Positions 10,851 to 22,778 of a stretch of DNA of 64,000 nucleotides are shown piece by piece. This stretch comes from Ascaphus truei (Eukaryota; Chordata; Amphibia; Anura; Ascaphidae): the NCBI GenBank assembly GCA_036426205.1, contig WSYH01000139.1, positions 246,217 to 310,216 of the forward strand. The letters run 5' to 3'. Position numbers and translations under genes: made by a program. Each line of letters opens with the position of its first letter. The first letter of the stretch is position 1. The notes under the pieces were generated by a model. The model saw only the letters and a list, made by a program, of their open reading frames with translations. It made no database searches and was not told the DNA's origin.

Positions 10851-11604
10851 TTTCCCTTTCTAGCTCACTTTCTCCTCTGCCTCATTTTTCCTCCCTTGGG
10901 ACACTGTTTGTTTTTCTTTTGCTGCAATGCTGCTTTTTTAGAGAGAGCTCTGCATTCCACTTTTTCATACTCACCTGCTCTGTAATCTTCCCTTCCTCCC
11001 TCAACACAGCCTGCTCCATTTCCCCCTCTCTCACCGCCTGCATGTGTCTCTTCTCCTTCCCCAGTCATCCTCTGGCTCCATTGCTGCTTTTCTCCCCTGC
11101 ATTCAGACCTCTTCTGAGCTTGTCAGCAAATGCTATGGGGAAGTGTCCCTATCTGGGGTCTTCCCTACAGCAACCACCACCTGGCAGGGCTCAGGGGCCT
11201 ATCTGGGGCTTACGGGGGAGATCTGGCCTTGTCCAAGAGCCACTGGCACCCGGACACTACCTTCTCCCTTGTGGTCTCTGCTCCGACTGGTGCGCTCTCT
11301 TTACGCCAAACTGTATACTTCTCTCAAGCTCCCTAAGGCTCCTGGGACATGTAGTTCCTTGCCGAGCCGTTCTGCAAGATGGCCACCACAACTACTGACT
11401 GCGGATGCGCAAGACACTCCAGGCACATGCGCAAGGACCAACATGGTGGCGCCCTCAACACGGCACTGCCGTGGAGCTACGGCAGCACCTGGGCACCTCG
11501 ACAGTTGTTCCTTTCCCCGGCCAGAAGGTAAGAGGGGATCCAGCTACATCAGGCCTGTTCCATCTAATTTTAGCTCAAGAAGACGTTGAGGCAACTTCCG
11601 CTGC

Positions 11605-12560
11605 TGGATTTTAGTCTCTATTGGATTACAAAAAAAGCAGATAGAAGAGTAAAGAAAAGAAGAAAAGAATGACAGATGAAGATAGAAAAAGGAGAAAGAA
11701 GATGAAAGAAAGAAGATATTTGTACCTGATGCTGTTCTTCAAGGAGGATGGAGTTGGATTGTAGTGGATGACGTTGCGGGTTGTGAGCTTCCTTAAATGC
11801 CAGGATTCGGAGGGTGAAGACTTCGAAAGGTAAGATAAATATTGAATGTATGTAAATGTCTTTTTAAAGGTTTTTTGATTGTATTTATTTTTATGTTTTT
11901 CATTGCCCATTGACTGCCAATATAATAATCTCTGCCCTACAGATAAATACAGTGACAGGCAATGCTTTTTTTTTTCGCAAATGCTTGTTTTGAATGGATT
12001 GTATTTTTTCTATTTCTGTTTATTGTTTTGATAACATTGTTTTGAATTTGGATGGCTTGTTTTTAGTACATTTTAGGATTGGTTAGCGGTTTAAATTAAT
12101 TTATTGTTTTGTAGGCTAGTGGTTTTATTTATTTACAGTAATTGATTTGTTGGCTAGTGATTTTATTTATTTAATTGATTTGTTGGCTAGTGCTTTTATT
12201 TTTTTAATTGGTTGGATAGGTGTTTATTTAATTTTATTCTTATGTTTTGGAATAACATAATTTTTATTCATTTGCTGTTTGGGTGATAGATAAATGTTTT
12301 TCATGTGTACTATTAGGCTTTTTAATTATTTTATTGTTGGGGTGTTTAGGTGCTTGTGTATTTATTTTATTATTGTTCATTTTTGGCCTTATTGATTTTT
12401 ATTAGTTTGAGTGCTATAATGGCTTATCATGCCCATATTAAATGGGTATGATATACCACGGTGCCAATCAATGGGTAAAGGGTGGGTATAGCGGGGCCGG
12501 GGTTGGTGGTTAGGACTCCTGGGTGGGTAGCGGGGCAATCGGCGTAACCTTTTAATGCAC
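11605..12560 (+). repeat. Single arm of the palindromic transposon family
   Basis: The text matches 38300-39130 along its length: an A/G-rich 'gatgaagaaagaag' start, GGATGACGTTGCGG, GCCAGGATTCGGAGGG, ATTGCCCATTGACTG, GCAAATGCTTGTTTT, a long TTATTTATTGTTTTG-rich arm, and the ATGGGTATGATATACCAC / GGGTGGGTAGCGGGG end. In the 36.0-40.5 kb element this text is the right arm of a palindrome; here only one arm is present. Very AT-rich and non-coding. Confidence 0.65.
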
Positions 12561-12625
12561 CTGTTCTGATGTCGACTGCACGATGGCCTGGAGCTGCTCC
12601 ATCTGATTCCCGTTCCGGTCCAGGT

Positions 12626-12832
12626 TACATAGTTACATAGTTACATAGTAGATGAGGTTGAAAAAAGACGTAGGTCATTAGACCAAGATCTATCCTTCAT
12701 AAATCCATGTTGACTATTACTAATAATTTTGTTTTCCATTAGGTATTCTTGAATATTATCCCGTATTAAACCTTCAAGTAGTTTCCCTACTATTGAAGTC
12801 AGGCTTACAGGTGTAGTTCCAGTTTATGGAAC
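12626..12832 (-). mobile_element. LINE scrap with (ATGTAACT)n 3' tail
   Basis: On the minus strand 12810-12690 translates to an RT segment (VSLTSIVGKLLEGLI, then NKIISNSQHGFM), the palm 1-2a region of a CR1-like LINE. It jumps directly to CTTTTTTCAACCTCATCTAC and a tail of three ATGTAACT units at 12648-12626, so most of ORF2 is deleted. The clade is not certain; the RT wording fits the CR1 group. Confidence 0.6.
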
Positions 12833-12879
12833 AGGACTTGACCCACCTCAGAGGGGTCCATGTTTACGAGGCTGAACAT

Positions 12880-13980
12880 ACTATAATGGGTGCTCGCCAC
12901 AAAAAGCACGAGCCTGCACGGCCAAGGTGGGGATATTGAATTACTGAAGAAGCGTGCTGAGTCACGGGAAACGTACGTCGGGTTTTAGGTGATGTCACGA
13001 TGTTGCAGCGAAGAGCTCCACATCAGAACGGGTCGTATGGTAGTTTTCTCTATATCCCTGATTCCCCTTTCAGACAGTCGCTATACATGGGTTATGCTAG
13101 TATAGTTTCTCCTATCCTGCACATAATCCCGTTACAGGCATCATCTTCTTGAAGGGGTATGTAGCATTTCCATAGATGCCACTGTGCACGCCGATCACCC
13201 TCATATCGGCCTTTTCCTCCCTTTCCCGATGTTGGGTAAACTGTGTTGCAACATGTGAGAATTATGAGAGACACATATCTGTATGACTGGGCTTTATTTA
13301 TAACCAGTAACGATTGCTCATGAGGAGCCAGCAATCTGATTGCCTGGTACCGCTACTTTCTGTATGTGCTTACTTGCACACAAGTGGATATATGGCCTTG
13401 TGTATGGACATACCTAGCTATATGGAACAATTTTAGATAGAGCTGCTTGGTTCTTGGACTGTATATCCCCATATACCATATAGGGGGCTACATTGTATGG
13501 ACAGTTGATTGCATCCAGCCAGTACTCCACCTACCCCTATATGTACCTCTATATTTGCAGTTATTCATGTGTTACTGTTTACCGAAGCAGTCCTGAGCAT
13601 ATATATTACACTGAGTACCATTTCAATATGCTAGACACATATACTTGCTCTGCGCTGACCATATACCTCACCACTAGGGATTTTATATCACACTGTATAT
13701 AGTAGTGCACATTGTCTCTTTACGTGCTAATAAAATGTTATTGTTTTTTTAATTATTGGAGTTTCTCTGGGAGTCTCGCCAACCTTCCTTTGTGATTGTT
13801 CTATCTGAGTATTATACTCTGGGACTATTGAGTCCGGGTACTTATAGCGCTTTTATTCTGTGTGAGTGCACTACATACAGGAACTCTTTGTGACCCCCTC
13901 GGGATTCATTATATGTGTATATATTTATTTACCGTTCCCTTGATGCACCTCCAGCCATACTTTACCTAATTGAGCCTTGA
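12880..13980 (+). mobile_element. Penelope-like 3' region (candidate), preceded by a repeat scrap
   Basis: After a 50-bp scrap of the 7.9-kb repeat, the text GAAGAAGCGTGCTGAGTCAC, gggaaacgtacgtcggg and, near the end, TGCTAATAAAATGTTATTG, TTATTGGAGTTTCTCTGGG and ATAGCGCTTTTATTC fits the 3' UTR style of Neptune/Penelope-type elements, and resembles the ends of the fold-back inserts at 52.8 and 37.05 kb. No protein is encoded. The identification rests on these short resemblances only. Confidence 0.35.
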
Positions 13981-14337
13981 TATTAAGGTCGAGCAGCAGA
14001 GCACTGTTCTATATTTGATCAGGGAGAGATTTGCCAGGAAACAAGATGGCCACAACAGCCACGTAAGAGAAGGTTGCAGCAAAACCCTGGACTGTAACCC
14101 TTACACTGCCCTTAATTACATATTTGCAGATGTATTTAGTAGATTTCACTTAATTGCAGTACTCACCACTGTACTTTGAAAATCTGTTAAAGCAATAGAC
14201 AATGGATTTCAACGCCTCGATATGTGTTGTTAATTTTGATCTTGAATATATATTTTTAATACCGCCTTCCTCAGGTTGACACCTCCTGTAGAGAGAATGC
14301 CCATCTTCTCCAGTTTAAGTTTCTGCTAGAAGATTTC
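13981..14337. other. Nothing recognised
   Basis: No reading frame of interest, TIRs or known repeat text were seen. Confidence 0.4.
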
Positions 14338-15250
14338 TGTCACGGGAGACCAGTAATTTTAACACCAAAAACCTTCCGCGATCACTATCACCAAGCACAG
14401 GACAAAGTAATTGAATAAACTGAGTTTATTCTGGAAATGCACGCAAATGCACAAAATACACAGTTATGACATACGCTCAAAACTGGGGACCTGGGGGGAA
14501 GACTCTAGCCTCTCTAGGTGGAGGGCACCTGCTTCAGTAAGCTTAGGCTGCTCTTATAGTGCTGGCAATGGCGATGCGACCGAGGACTTCACCCGTCGCC
14601 ACCAGCGAAAGTTATAAATAGATTTTCCGCGACTGTCGCCAGTGACGTCATGAAAAGGGGCGGACCGCGGTCTCTGATTGGTTTAGAGACAGTCAAATGT
14701 GGAGACTGTCTCTAAAAAATCAAATAGACCCAGTGTCAAAAAATGTTGCCGCTCTGTCGCTCCCTTGCCATCGTGCTTACTATAAGTGCTTGCGACGGAG
14801 TCAATGTATTTGATTCAGAGCAACGTTGCATCACTGTTGCAAGACACTATAAGCGCAGCCTTACCCTGTCCGCTTCATGTCCTGGTATCCAAAGTACAAA
14901 GTGCTCAATAGCATCTTTGAATCTGCCGCCAGTTGCAGTTCTGTCAAGCACGTAGTATCTCTCTCAGAATCCCACTAGCTTGTCTCCGTAAGGAATCTGC
15001 ATTCTCCACTCTCAACTGCTTGCACTGTTATCTCCGGTTCCATATATAGCTCCCGTGAGCTATCTTTAACATTGAACAAGAGTGACAGCCAATCACAGCG
15101 CGAACCGGTAGCTAACAGCCAATCCCAGGCTAGGGTCGATGGAGGCTCGCCAGGCTACGTCTATCAGAGTAGGGGGTGGGCTTAGGTCCTTCTGTCCGCT
15201 CCATGAGGACGAGACTGCTTGGAGAATGGGAAATTTGAAACTGGCTCTCA
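14338..15250 (-). mobile_element. LTR-like sequence
   Basis: On the plus strand it begins TGTCACGGGAGACC, the reverse complement of the GTCTCCCGTGACA end at 9719. On the minus strand an AATAAA lies at about 14430 and a CTATATATGG TATA-like box near 15045; the latter is further from the AATAAA than usual for one LTR. An inverted pair AGAGACAGTC / GACTGTCTCT sits at about 14685-14714. Several repeats could be mixed here. Confidence 0.35.
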
Positions 15251-15607
15251 GAAACAGCTATAGAATAACACTGTTGTGCGCTCTGGAATGAGCTCCATTG
15301 GATAAGACATAATGTATTGAGGTCGGGGGGAGGTTAAACGGAGGTTGATCGGGAAGTGTGTATAGTCCTGGAGATATCAGTGGTAATGCGACCGTACTCC
15401 TTGTCGGACAAACAATTTCCAAAACAGTTGAATTCCGTCGGGGGACCAAGCAAGGGATAATGGAGGTAAGGAAAAGCCGTCATAACTCCTAGTGTAGATC
15501 CTGCTTCAGCTAAGGGTCCCATTGGTTGTAAAGATAGAAAACTGCACGTCCGCGGTGTAGAATGCCTCCTCCCCCTCCTGTGGTGCCACCGGAACTGGAG
15601 AGATAAC

Positions 15608-15776
15608 AGCAGTGGATAGCGAAAATCCGGGCACTCACATATTCCTCAGCAATCCAAAAATGGAAAAAAATAAATTGACTGGGGAACCAGAAAGTGCAAA
15701 ACTAGAAGACTTTATTGTGGAACAAGGGTAAGTGGCATTAGTGACAGAAAAATCCTGATTTTTGCTATCCACTGCT
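15608..15776. mobile_element. 169-bp element with ~20-bp TIRs
   Basis: The ends AGCAGTGGATAGCGAAAATC and GATTTTTGCTATCCACTGCT are inverted copies with one mismatch. Length and structure fit a MITE or a small fold-back element. No TSD could be assigned with confidence. Confidence 0.55.
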
Positions 15777-16420
15777 CACAGAAACAGCATCTGCGGGGCT
15801 CAGACCCGGCAACTGATACCATTAGCCAGTCTTATACCTCCCGATGGGTAGGCGCTTCAGAGTCTGTGGAAAACAATGGGCTCTACTCTGCTGGGTGCCC
15901 TAATCCCAGATCTCATCAGCTACCTTTCACCACTCACCATATGTCCTGGCAGCTCAGCCGCCCCCAGTCTTTGTCTCAGTCCTATCATTTCTATGGAACA
16001 GCTCAGCTAAGTGAATTACAGAGTCTCCATCCATAGAAATTATACTTCACAGCTAAACAGCACAATCTACATTTACAGCGCTGACACTCAAATCACATTA
16101 CATTACAATGCTGGCTCACTAGACTGGGGGAATTGCTTTCACAGGGAATAAAGTGTTTTTACAGATATTTACAGACATAGGGCATTTTATATCATACATT
16201 GGTTACAATTTAAACACAGGCTAATTTTCCTTCCCTGTTCTCCCCCAGATATTAAATACATGGGGCCAAAATAAGCCTCACATAGGCGGCCAGGTTACAC
16301 GTTTTAAGGGGTTAGAGCACACACAGTATCTGCCATAGGAGTGCACATACTCGGCCAGATACACACAGTTTCGAGGGGTAGCAGTCCTCTTTTTGCCACC
16401 CAATCGATTCCATCTTACAC
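15777..16420. other. Nothing recognised
   Basis: No coding frame or known repeat was identified. A CAGCTCAGC-rich stretch around 15940-16020 has no clear meaning. Confidence 0.4.
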
Positions 16421-18631
16421 TTAGGGTCTCATTCTGTAAGCGTCGATAAGGCACTTATCGACCACTTATCGGCCAAAATGCCTACTCGTATTCAGTAAGC
16501 CTCGATAAGTGGCCGATAACAGCTTGTATCGCCGCAAAATCTTAGGAAAAAAATAAAATCGCCGATTGAGCGGCGATCAGCCACTTATCGACCATTTTCA
16601 GAATGACGATAAACTCACACGATTCTAGTTCCCACGAGTCGCCTGTCGCCGCCTATCGCAGCCCTAAAAAGGCAATCTTCTCCCCAATCCAATACGCCTC
16701 AAAATTTTGGCAGATTGGTGGGGAGATGCGTCGATAAGTGGGGACTTAGAAAAAATCAGACCCTTTTCCTGCCTCGGATTGATGCCGGGTGTCTCCGGAG
16801 CTGATAGCCATTAATACTTGCACCGGAGCCCCCCGGCATGCATCCGATGCAGGAAAAATGCATTTACAGCAACTTCATTACCTTAGCGGCTAACCGCTAA
16901 GGCAATGAAGGGGTTAAACACACGTGCCAGGCTTACTGTGGTTAGAGAGGGTGGGTGAAGGGTGAATTTGGCCCTTAGTGGCTGTTTAGGCCTTGCGGGG
17001 GAGTTGCGGGGTGACTTAACCCCTTCATTACTTTAGCGGTTAATGCCGCTAAGGTAATAAAGGGGTTAACCCAACCGCTACCCACCCGCAAGGTCTAGAC
17101 ACCCATCCTTAGGGCTAATACCCCCTTCACCCACCTGGGAGGCCTAAGCAACCACCCCGGACTGACTATACCCACCCTGTACCCATTGAGTAGTATAGTG
17201 GTACATCATCCCCTATAATAATAATAAGGGCATGATAAGCCTCTATAGCATTCAATGGGCACCCTAATTACAATACATTAATGCACCAGACACACAATAA
17301 TAAAACATAACTCCAAAAAAACATACTTCACTAAATAAAAACAGTAGCCAGCTAATTCAATGAATACAAGCAATAACAACATCAACAATGAATTAATTAA
17401 ACCATTAACCAATCAAAACAATTCCTAAAACAACTCGGAATTATTTTAAACAGTAACCAATCAAACCAATTAATTACTAAACCAACTCAAAATTAATTGT
17501 CACATTAACCAATCAAACCAATTAATTTCTACACCATTAATGAATTAATTGAAACATTAAACTACAAAGAAATAAATTCAAACAATATCTGGAATAATCA
17601 TTAAACGCATTAGCTAACATAATACAACATCAAGTAAAACGGAATTAATTGTTTTGATTGGTTAATGGTTTAATTAATTAATTGTTAATGTTGTTATTGC
17701 TTGTATTCATTGGATTAGATGGCTACTGTTTTTATTTAGTAAAGTATGTTTTTTTGGAGTTATGTTTTATTATTGTGTGTCTGGTGCATTAACGTATTGT
17801 AATTAGGGATCCCATTGAGTGCTATAGAGGCTGATCATGCCCATATTATTATTATATGGGTATGATGTACCACTATACTACTCAATGGGTAAAAGTGGGT
17901 ATAGTCAGTCCGGGGTGGGTGCTTAGGCTTCCCGGGTTTGTATTGGGCCAGGGTGGGTTAACCCCTTAATTAATATAGCGGTTATTAACCGCTAAGGTGA
18001 TTAAGAGGTTAGGGGCCATTAGAATGTCTTTATTATGTATATATACTTTCTGGCAACGGAGGACAGAGGGACATACTGGTGTGGTAAGTAGAACTGTATT
18101 TATTTACTTTATTGATGCATGCTAATGTTGTGTTTAATAATGTGTTTAATAATGGGCAAATAATATATTATCCATATCTGGAGAATAGTTATTTTGCCCA
18201 TTACTGTGTGTGTTTGGGCGGAGGGGGGCATGTATTGATGTGTATTAAATATTTTTTAATATACATTTCTTTCATAGTGTAGATGTGCAGGGGGTCTCCG
18301 GAGCTGAACCACGTTGGTTTTATGTCCGGGGACCCACTGCTTCCCAAGATCAGGCCCCATTATTGTATTGGATGTCTTTATTTATATAGCGCCATAAATA
18401 TACATAGCGCTTCACAGTAGTAATACATGTTGTAATCATATAAATAACAACTAATATAAATAACAGGACATGGGAATAAGTGCTTCAGACATAAGAGTAA
18501 CATTTAAGGAAGAGGAGCTTACAATCTAATTGGTAGGTAGGGGAACGTATAGAGACAGTAGGAGGGAATTCTAGTAAGTGCGTCTTCAGGGGGCCAAGCT
18601 GTATGTATCATGTGTCTAGGATTATCCAGTG

Positions 18632-19282
18632 CTATTCATATGCTTCTTTAAGCAAATGTGTCTTAATGTGGGTCTTAAAGGTGGATAGAGAGTGTGCTAG
18701 TCGGGTACTGAGGGGAAGGGCATTCCAGAGGTGCGGGGCAGTCAGTGAGAAAGGTTTAAGGTGGGAGAGGGCTTTAGATACAAAGGGGGTAGAAAGAAGA
18801 CATCCTTGAGAAGAACGCAAGAGTCGGGATGGTGCATAGCGAGAAATTAGAGCTGAGATGTAAGGAGAGGCAGAAGAGTGTAAAGCTTTAAAAGTGAGGA
18901 GGAGAATTGATTGTGAGATGCGGGATTTGATTGGAAGCCAGGAGAGGGATTTCAGGAAGGGAGACGCGGAGACAGATTTAGGAAAGAGTAGAGTGATTCT
19001 GGCAGCAGCGTTTAGGATAGATTGTAGGGGAGACAGGTGAGAGGCAGGGAGGCCGGACAGCAGGAGGTTGCAGTAATCGAGACGGGAGAGAATGAGGCCC
19101 TGAGTCAGAGTTTTAGCATACGAGTAACAGAGGAAAAGGCGTATCTTTGTGATATTGCGGAGGAAAAAGCAACACATTTTAGAAACGTTTTGAATGTGAG
19201 AGGAGAATGTGAGAGAGGAATCGAGTGTGACACCTAGGCAGCGTGCTTGGGCTATGAATGGGGAGAATGATCGTATTTCCAA
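18632..19282 (-). pseudogene. L2 ORF2 C-terminal part
   Basis: The open frame encodes the region after the RT palm: CLGVTLDSSLTFSSHI, LILSRLDYCNLLLSGLP, LNAAARITLL and the terminal HLWNALPLSTR block, followed by a stop near KEAYE. All are characteristic of L2/CR1-group ORF2 C-termini and the order is intact. The upstream join ([16 protein letters not shown] at 19376-19300) is in another frame. Compared with the copy at 0.4-1.4 kb this one is much better preserved, so it is the younger insertion. Confidence 0.85.
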
Positions 19283-19443
19283 CAGTAATGTGGAAGGAGG
19301 TGGTAGGGACAGGTTTGGGAGGAAGTATAAGGAGCTCTGTTTTTGCCATGTTAAGTTTCAGTCGGCGGATGGCCATCCAGGATGATATTCCAGAGAGACA
19401 TTCAGAAACTTTGGTCTGTATAGCAGGTGTAAGGTCAGGGGTT

Positions 19444-20580
19444 CAAATAGTGATATATCAAAAGTGGCGCTCTATTATAAGCTTTAAACACGTGTTAATC
19501 CAATATTAACATATAAACCATAAATTGAATAAATATAAGTGATACAAACAAATCCTTGAATGCTGCTGTGACCCAGTGCAGGACTGCTCTATCAATCCCA
19601 GGTGAATATGGCGACGTGGTGATCAAAGGGAAGCGCAAACATGTGGAGATATAAAAAATAAAACTGATGGTGCAGTATTGTGACAAATAAATATGTATTC
19701 TTCTTTAAGTCTGCTGTTATTTATACTCACAAGTGTGAGGATGATACTGTGTACGTAAAGGTATCTTTGGGTATATGTCTGCAGTGATGATAAGCTGGCT
19801 GGAACCTCGGTGTGGGAATGTATTCCTTAAATGGTTAAACACAGAAAAGCCAACATAGCGCGATCTGTTTAAAAACTGTATTCAAGTGGTTAAAAATATA
19901 ACAATACACTCACATGATGTATGCTATTTAAAAGCATTTAGATACGCAATGCATCTCGCCTCCGGTATCTTGGTCAGTTTTCCTTCCCCTTTCCAGCGTG
20001 CGTCTCACTCTGCGTTCCAGCAGGGCGGATGTGACGTCAGTGAGACTTCGGGAGTTCCGGTTTGGAGGGCTGGCTGTGAATCACCTTGACTCTACGCGTT
20101 TCTCCTTAGGACTTCGAAGGATCCATAGGGAAGAGAAGAAACGCGTAGAGAGTGAGTGAAGGTGATTCACAGCAGCCCTCCAAACCGGAACTCCCGAAGT
20201 CTCACTGACGACATCCGCCTGATGGAACGCAGGAGTGAGACGCACGCTGAGAAGAGGGAAGGAAAAACTGCACCAAGATACCGGAGGCAAGATGCATTGC
20301 ATATCTAAATGCTTTTAAATAGCATACATCATGTGAGTGTATTGTTATATTTTTAACCACTTGAATACAGTTTTTAAACAGATCGCGCTATGTTGGCTTT
20401 TCTGTGTTTAACCATTTAAGGAATACATTCCCACACCGAGGTTCCAGCAGCTTATCATCACTGCAGACATATACCCAAAGATACCTTTACGTACACAGTA
20501 TCATCCTCACACTTGTGAGTATAAATAACAGCAGACTTAAAGAAGAATACATATTTATTTGTCACAATACTGCACCATCA
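19444..20580. mobile_element. 1.14-kb fold-back element, 15-bp TSD
   Basis: It is flanked by GTAAGGTCAGGGGTT at 19429-19443 and 20581-20595, a perfect 15-bp TSD. From about 19660 to 20580 it is one long palindrome: both arms (roughly 440 bp each) contain AACATAGCGCGATCTGTTTA, TGCAATGCATCTCGCC-type text and GTTCCGGTTTGGAGGG, meeting at a short loop near 20100-20145 that is bordered by ACGCGTTTCTCC / GAAGAAACGCGT. The left 220 bp (with GTGGCGCTCTATTAT) is unpaired and may be the 3' tail. The long TSD implies target-primed insertion, so I favour a non-autonomous Penelope-type element over a DNA transposon. Confidence 0.7.
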
Positions 20581-20595
20581 GTAAGGTCAGGGGTT

Positions 20596-21398
20596 GAAAG
20601 GTAAATTTGTGTGTCGTCAGCATAGAGGTGATATTTAAACCCAAAATATGTGATTAGGTCACCTAGAAAGAGTGTGTAAAGAGAAAAGAGAAGGGGTCCC
20701 AGGACAGAGCCCTGGGGTACCCCCACAGAGAGATTGATAGAGGAGGAGGTGTTAGCAAAAGAGACACTGAAAGTACAATGGGAGAGGTAAGAGGAGATCC
20801 AGGATAGAGCTATGTTCCGAATACCAAGAGTATGGAGAATGTGGAGGAGAAGAGGGTGGTCCACGGTGTCAAATGCTGCAGAGAGGTCGAGTAATATGAG
20901 CAGAGTGTAATGACCTCTGTCTTTGGCAGCATGGAGGTCGTCGGTTATTTTAGTGAGGGCTGTTTCAGTAGAGTGAGCAGTGCGGAAGCCAGATTGTAGA
21001 GGGTCTAGGAGAGAATAGGTGTTGAGAAAATGGAGCAAGCGAGCGAATACAAGACGTTCAAGGAGTTTAGAGGCAAAAGGCAGGAGGGAGACAGGTTGAT
21101 AGTTAGAAGGACAGGTAGGGTCAAGCTTGCTGTTGTTGAGTAATGGTATGACTGTTGCATGTTTGAAGGAGGATGGAAAGGTATCAGAGTAGATGGAAGA
21201 GTTAAAGATCTGTGTGAGCATAGGGATTATAGAAGGAGCAAGAGGTTTTAGGAGATGGGAAGGAATGGGATCAAGAGGGCAGGTGGTAGAGGGAGAAGAG
21301 GAGATCAGCAGTGACACATCGTCCTCCGAGATAGCAGAAAAAAGAGCCAAGAAAGGCAGGAGGAGAGTTAGGAAGTGGTGTGGGATGGGAGGAGGCAA
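20596..21398 (-). pseudogene. L2 ORF2 reverse transcriptase part
   Basis: This open frame holds the RT palm: the pre-palm [10 protein letters not shown] block, [16 protein letters not shown] (motif 1), [14 protein letters not shown] (2a), [16 protein letters not shown] (motif A with its catalytic Asp), [16 protein letters not shown] (motif B) and [11 protein letters not shown] (motif C). It is open over about 270 residues, so this copy was coding-competent recently. The endonuclease is missing because of 5' truncation, and the frame ends at the fold-back insertion at 20580. RT and C-terminal parts lie on the same strand, separated only by that insert. Confidence 0.9.
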
Positions 21399-21891
21399 CA
21401 GATGGGATGTTCTGACGTATGAATTCCACCTTTTCCTTTATGGAGTGCCGGTATCCCTCTGCATTGAAATGTCCCACCTCACGTGACCGGGACATTTCAA
21501 AGCATAGGAGATTCCGGCACCCCATAAAGGTGCCTGTATCTCGGGAAGCAGGAGGTCCCCGGACCTGAAACCAACGCGGTTCAGCTCCGGAGACCCCCTG
21601 CACATCTACACTATGAAACAAATTTATATTAAAAAACATAATTTGTGGGTGACATTTTCGCTGTGTAAGGCGGCTCTCTCAGAGCCGCTCTCTCTGCAGC
21701 AGAAATGTATCGCCAGGTCAGGCCTTTCAGAGGCTCGATGCTATCGTAGCAGCAAATCGCTCGTTTTGGGAATTTTGCTATGACAGGTAATGAATGCTTT
21801 CTGAATACCGTGATTGCAAAACCCCCAAAAAACGGCGATTTTAATGCCCTGGCGATAATTTTTTATCAACCTTTACTGCATGAGGCCCTTA

Positions 21892-22400
21892 GTTGGTCCA
21901 AACACCTTGCCTTTGTTATTGTATTTGAAACAGGGACTTATCCCTGTTTAAATAAAAGCCTCTAGTGGTCTGAGAAATCCAGTAAAGAGCTAGTTAATTG
22001 CAGTTAGTCAATTAACCAGCTCCACCTGGGTAATCAGACAAGGGTAAAAAAAAAATCTGATTGGAACAGACCGAAAGACTCCTTAGCACAGTCACAACGG
22101 CGCTGACAGAGGAGAAGATGTCTTGAGCACAAAAGCTGTGCTGAGATCAAGACACCCGGACATTAGATCCAGAGACTGACCTGGATGGCCACTTGCTTTG
22201 AGGTACCTCTGGAGACTTTGGAGTGATAGGCTGTAAGGAGCTTTTCCTTCCGGTCTTGCAGATAGGAACTGGGGAAGTAAGTTAGCCCTTACAAGGGATA
22301 GGTATTTGTTTATTTTGTATATACTGTATGTTTTGCCTTTTTGCCTTAAAAAGTGACAGGTGGAATAAAGCCATGTTTAATATCCTCCAAATCGTTTTCC
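21892..22400 (+). other. Possible LTR, unclassified
   Basis: The text has a CCACCTGGGTAATCAGACAAGG stretch interrupted by an A-run, and GGAATAAAGCC near 22360 as a polyadenylation-like signal, which is reminiscent of an LTR. The ends were not resolved, so no class is given. Confidence 0.25.
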
Positions 22401-22599
22401 CTGAGTATATCTCTCCACATGTCTCTTAAGGTATTCATGAGGTTTATCGTTTTTAACCTGAAATCTCTTGTCGTTAGATCCTGACGGTCATAATGTTTTT
22501 GACCCGGTTTTAGTTCTGTTTGAATTTCTGGACATTTTGATAAACGTCACAAAAATGTCAGGCCTGACATAGTTTCTGATGTATGTCATAGCATTGTGA

Positions 22600-22775
22600 A
22601 GTGAATAAAGAAAACACAGCGCCAACGTCTAAATACAAACAGTGACTAAATATCCCGCTGCTGGATTGTGGGGGGGGGGGGGGGGAGTGATTCAAATCCT
22701 CCCAAAAAGTAATATATAAAGGAAAAAGGAATACCAGCGCGTGGGTTAAATATGTGCCCTAATGTGCAAAAACAC
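22600..22775. repeat. Penelope-type tail scrap with G-run
   Basis: AAAACACAGCGCCAACGTC resembles the reversed 3' tails of the fold-back elements in this window. A run of about 18 G lies at 22668-22685. The right border is the TAT flank of the next transposon. Confidence 0.35.
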
Positions 22776-22778
22776 TAT

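Larger units (their letters stand above)
3448..11600 (-). mobile_element. Near full-length L1-clade LINE, multiply interrupted
   Basis: Reading on the minus strand from about 11600 to 3448 gives a 5' region rich in CpG and short ATGs, ORF1 (about 10850-9690), an interval, and ORF2 with endonuclease then reverse transcriptase (7110-3450). Four later insertions were recognised because L1 coding sequence resumes on either side: a MITE at 10390-10720, a nest at 7442-9736, a solo LTR at 5303-5855 and a SINE-like insert at 4716-4861. Without them the L1 is about 4.8 kb. The 3' end abuts the gypsy LTR, so the 3' UTR was lost or displaced. Many stops and frameshifts show it is old. Confidence 0.8.
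18362..21430 (-). mobile_element. L2-type LINE, carrying a fold-back insert
   Basis: On the minus strand the element enters within ORF2 near 21400, passes through the RT, is interrupted at 20580-19444, and continues to the 3' UTR. It ends with the same tail as the copy at 361-1636 (GCGCTATATAAATAAAGAC, then ATCCAATACAATA). It sits inside the palindromic transposon: GGCCCCAT-type text precedes it and the matching GGAGTGCCGG text resumes after it. The 5' border is approximate. Confidence 0.85.
16424..21888. mobile_element. Long-TIR palindromic DNA transposon, TTA TSD (copy B)
   Basis: The outer ends are GGGTCTCATTC and GCATGAGGCCC, flanked by TTA at 16421-16423 and 21889-21891. A 3-bp TTA target is typical of PIF/Harbinger. 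Inside, mirrored modules follow each other: CGATAAGTG-rich termini, the ggtctccggagctg hairpin, ACCGCTAAGG...TTAACCGCTAAGG hairpins (17030-17070), and AT-rich arms (17270-17570 versus 17640-17800) that are reverse complements around a centre near 17605. A decayed exon-like segment with GGTAAGTA lies at 18053-18095. No transposase is present. An L2 LINE (18362-21430) inserted into the right half. Confidence 0.7.

Noticed and set aside
10841..11589. 185- and 181-codon plus-strand frames as possible genes
   Set aside because: Opposite to the L1 5' region, overlapping each other in different frames, with no recognisable domain.
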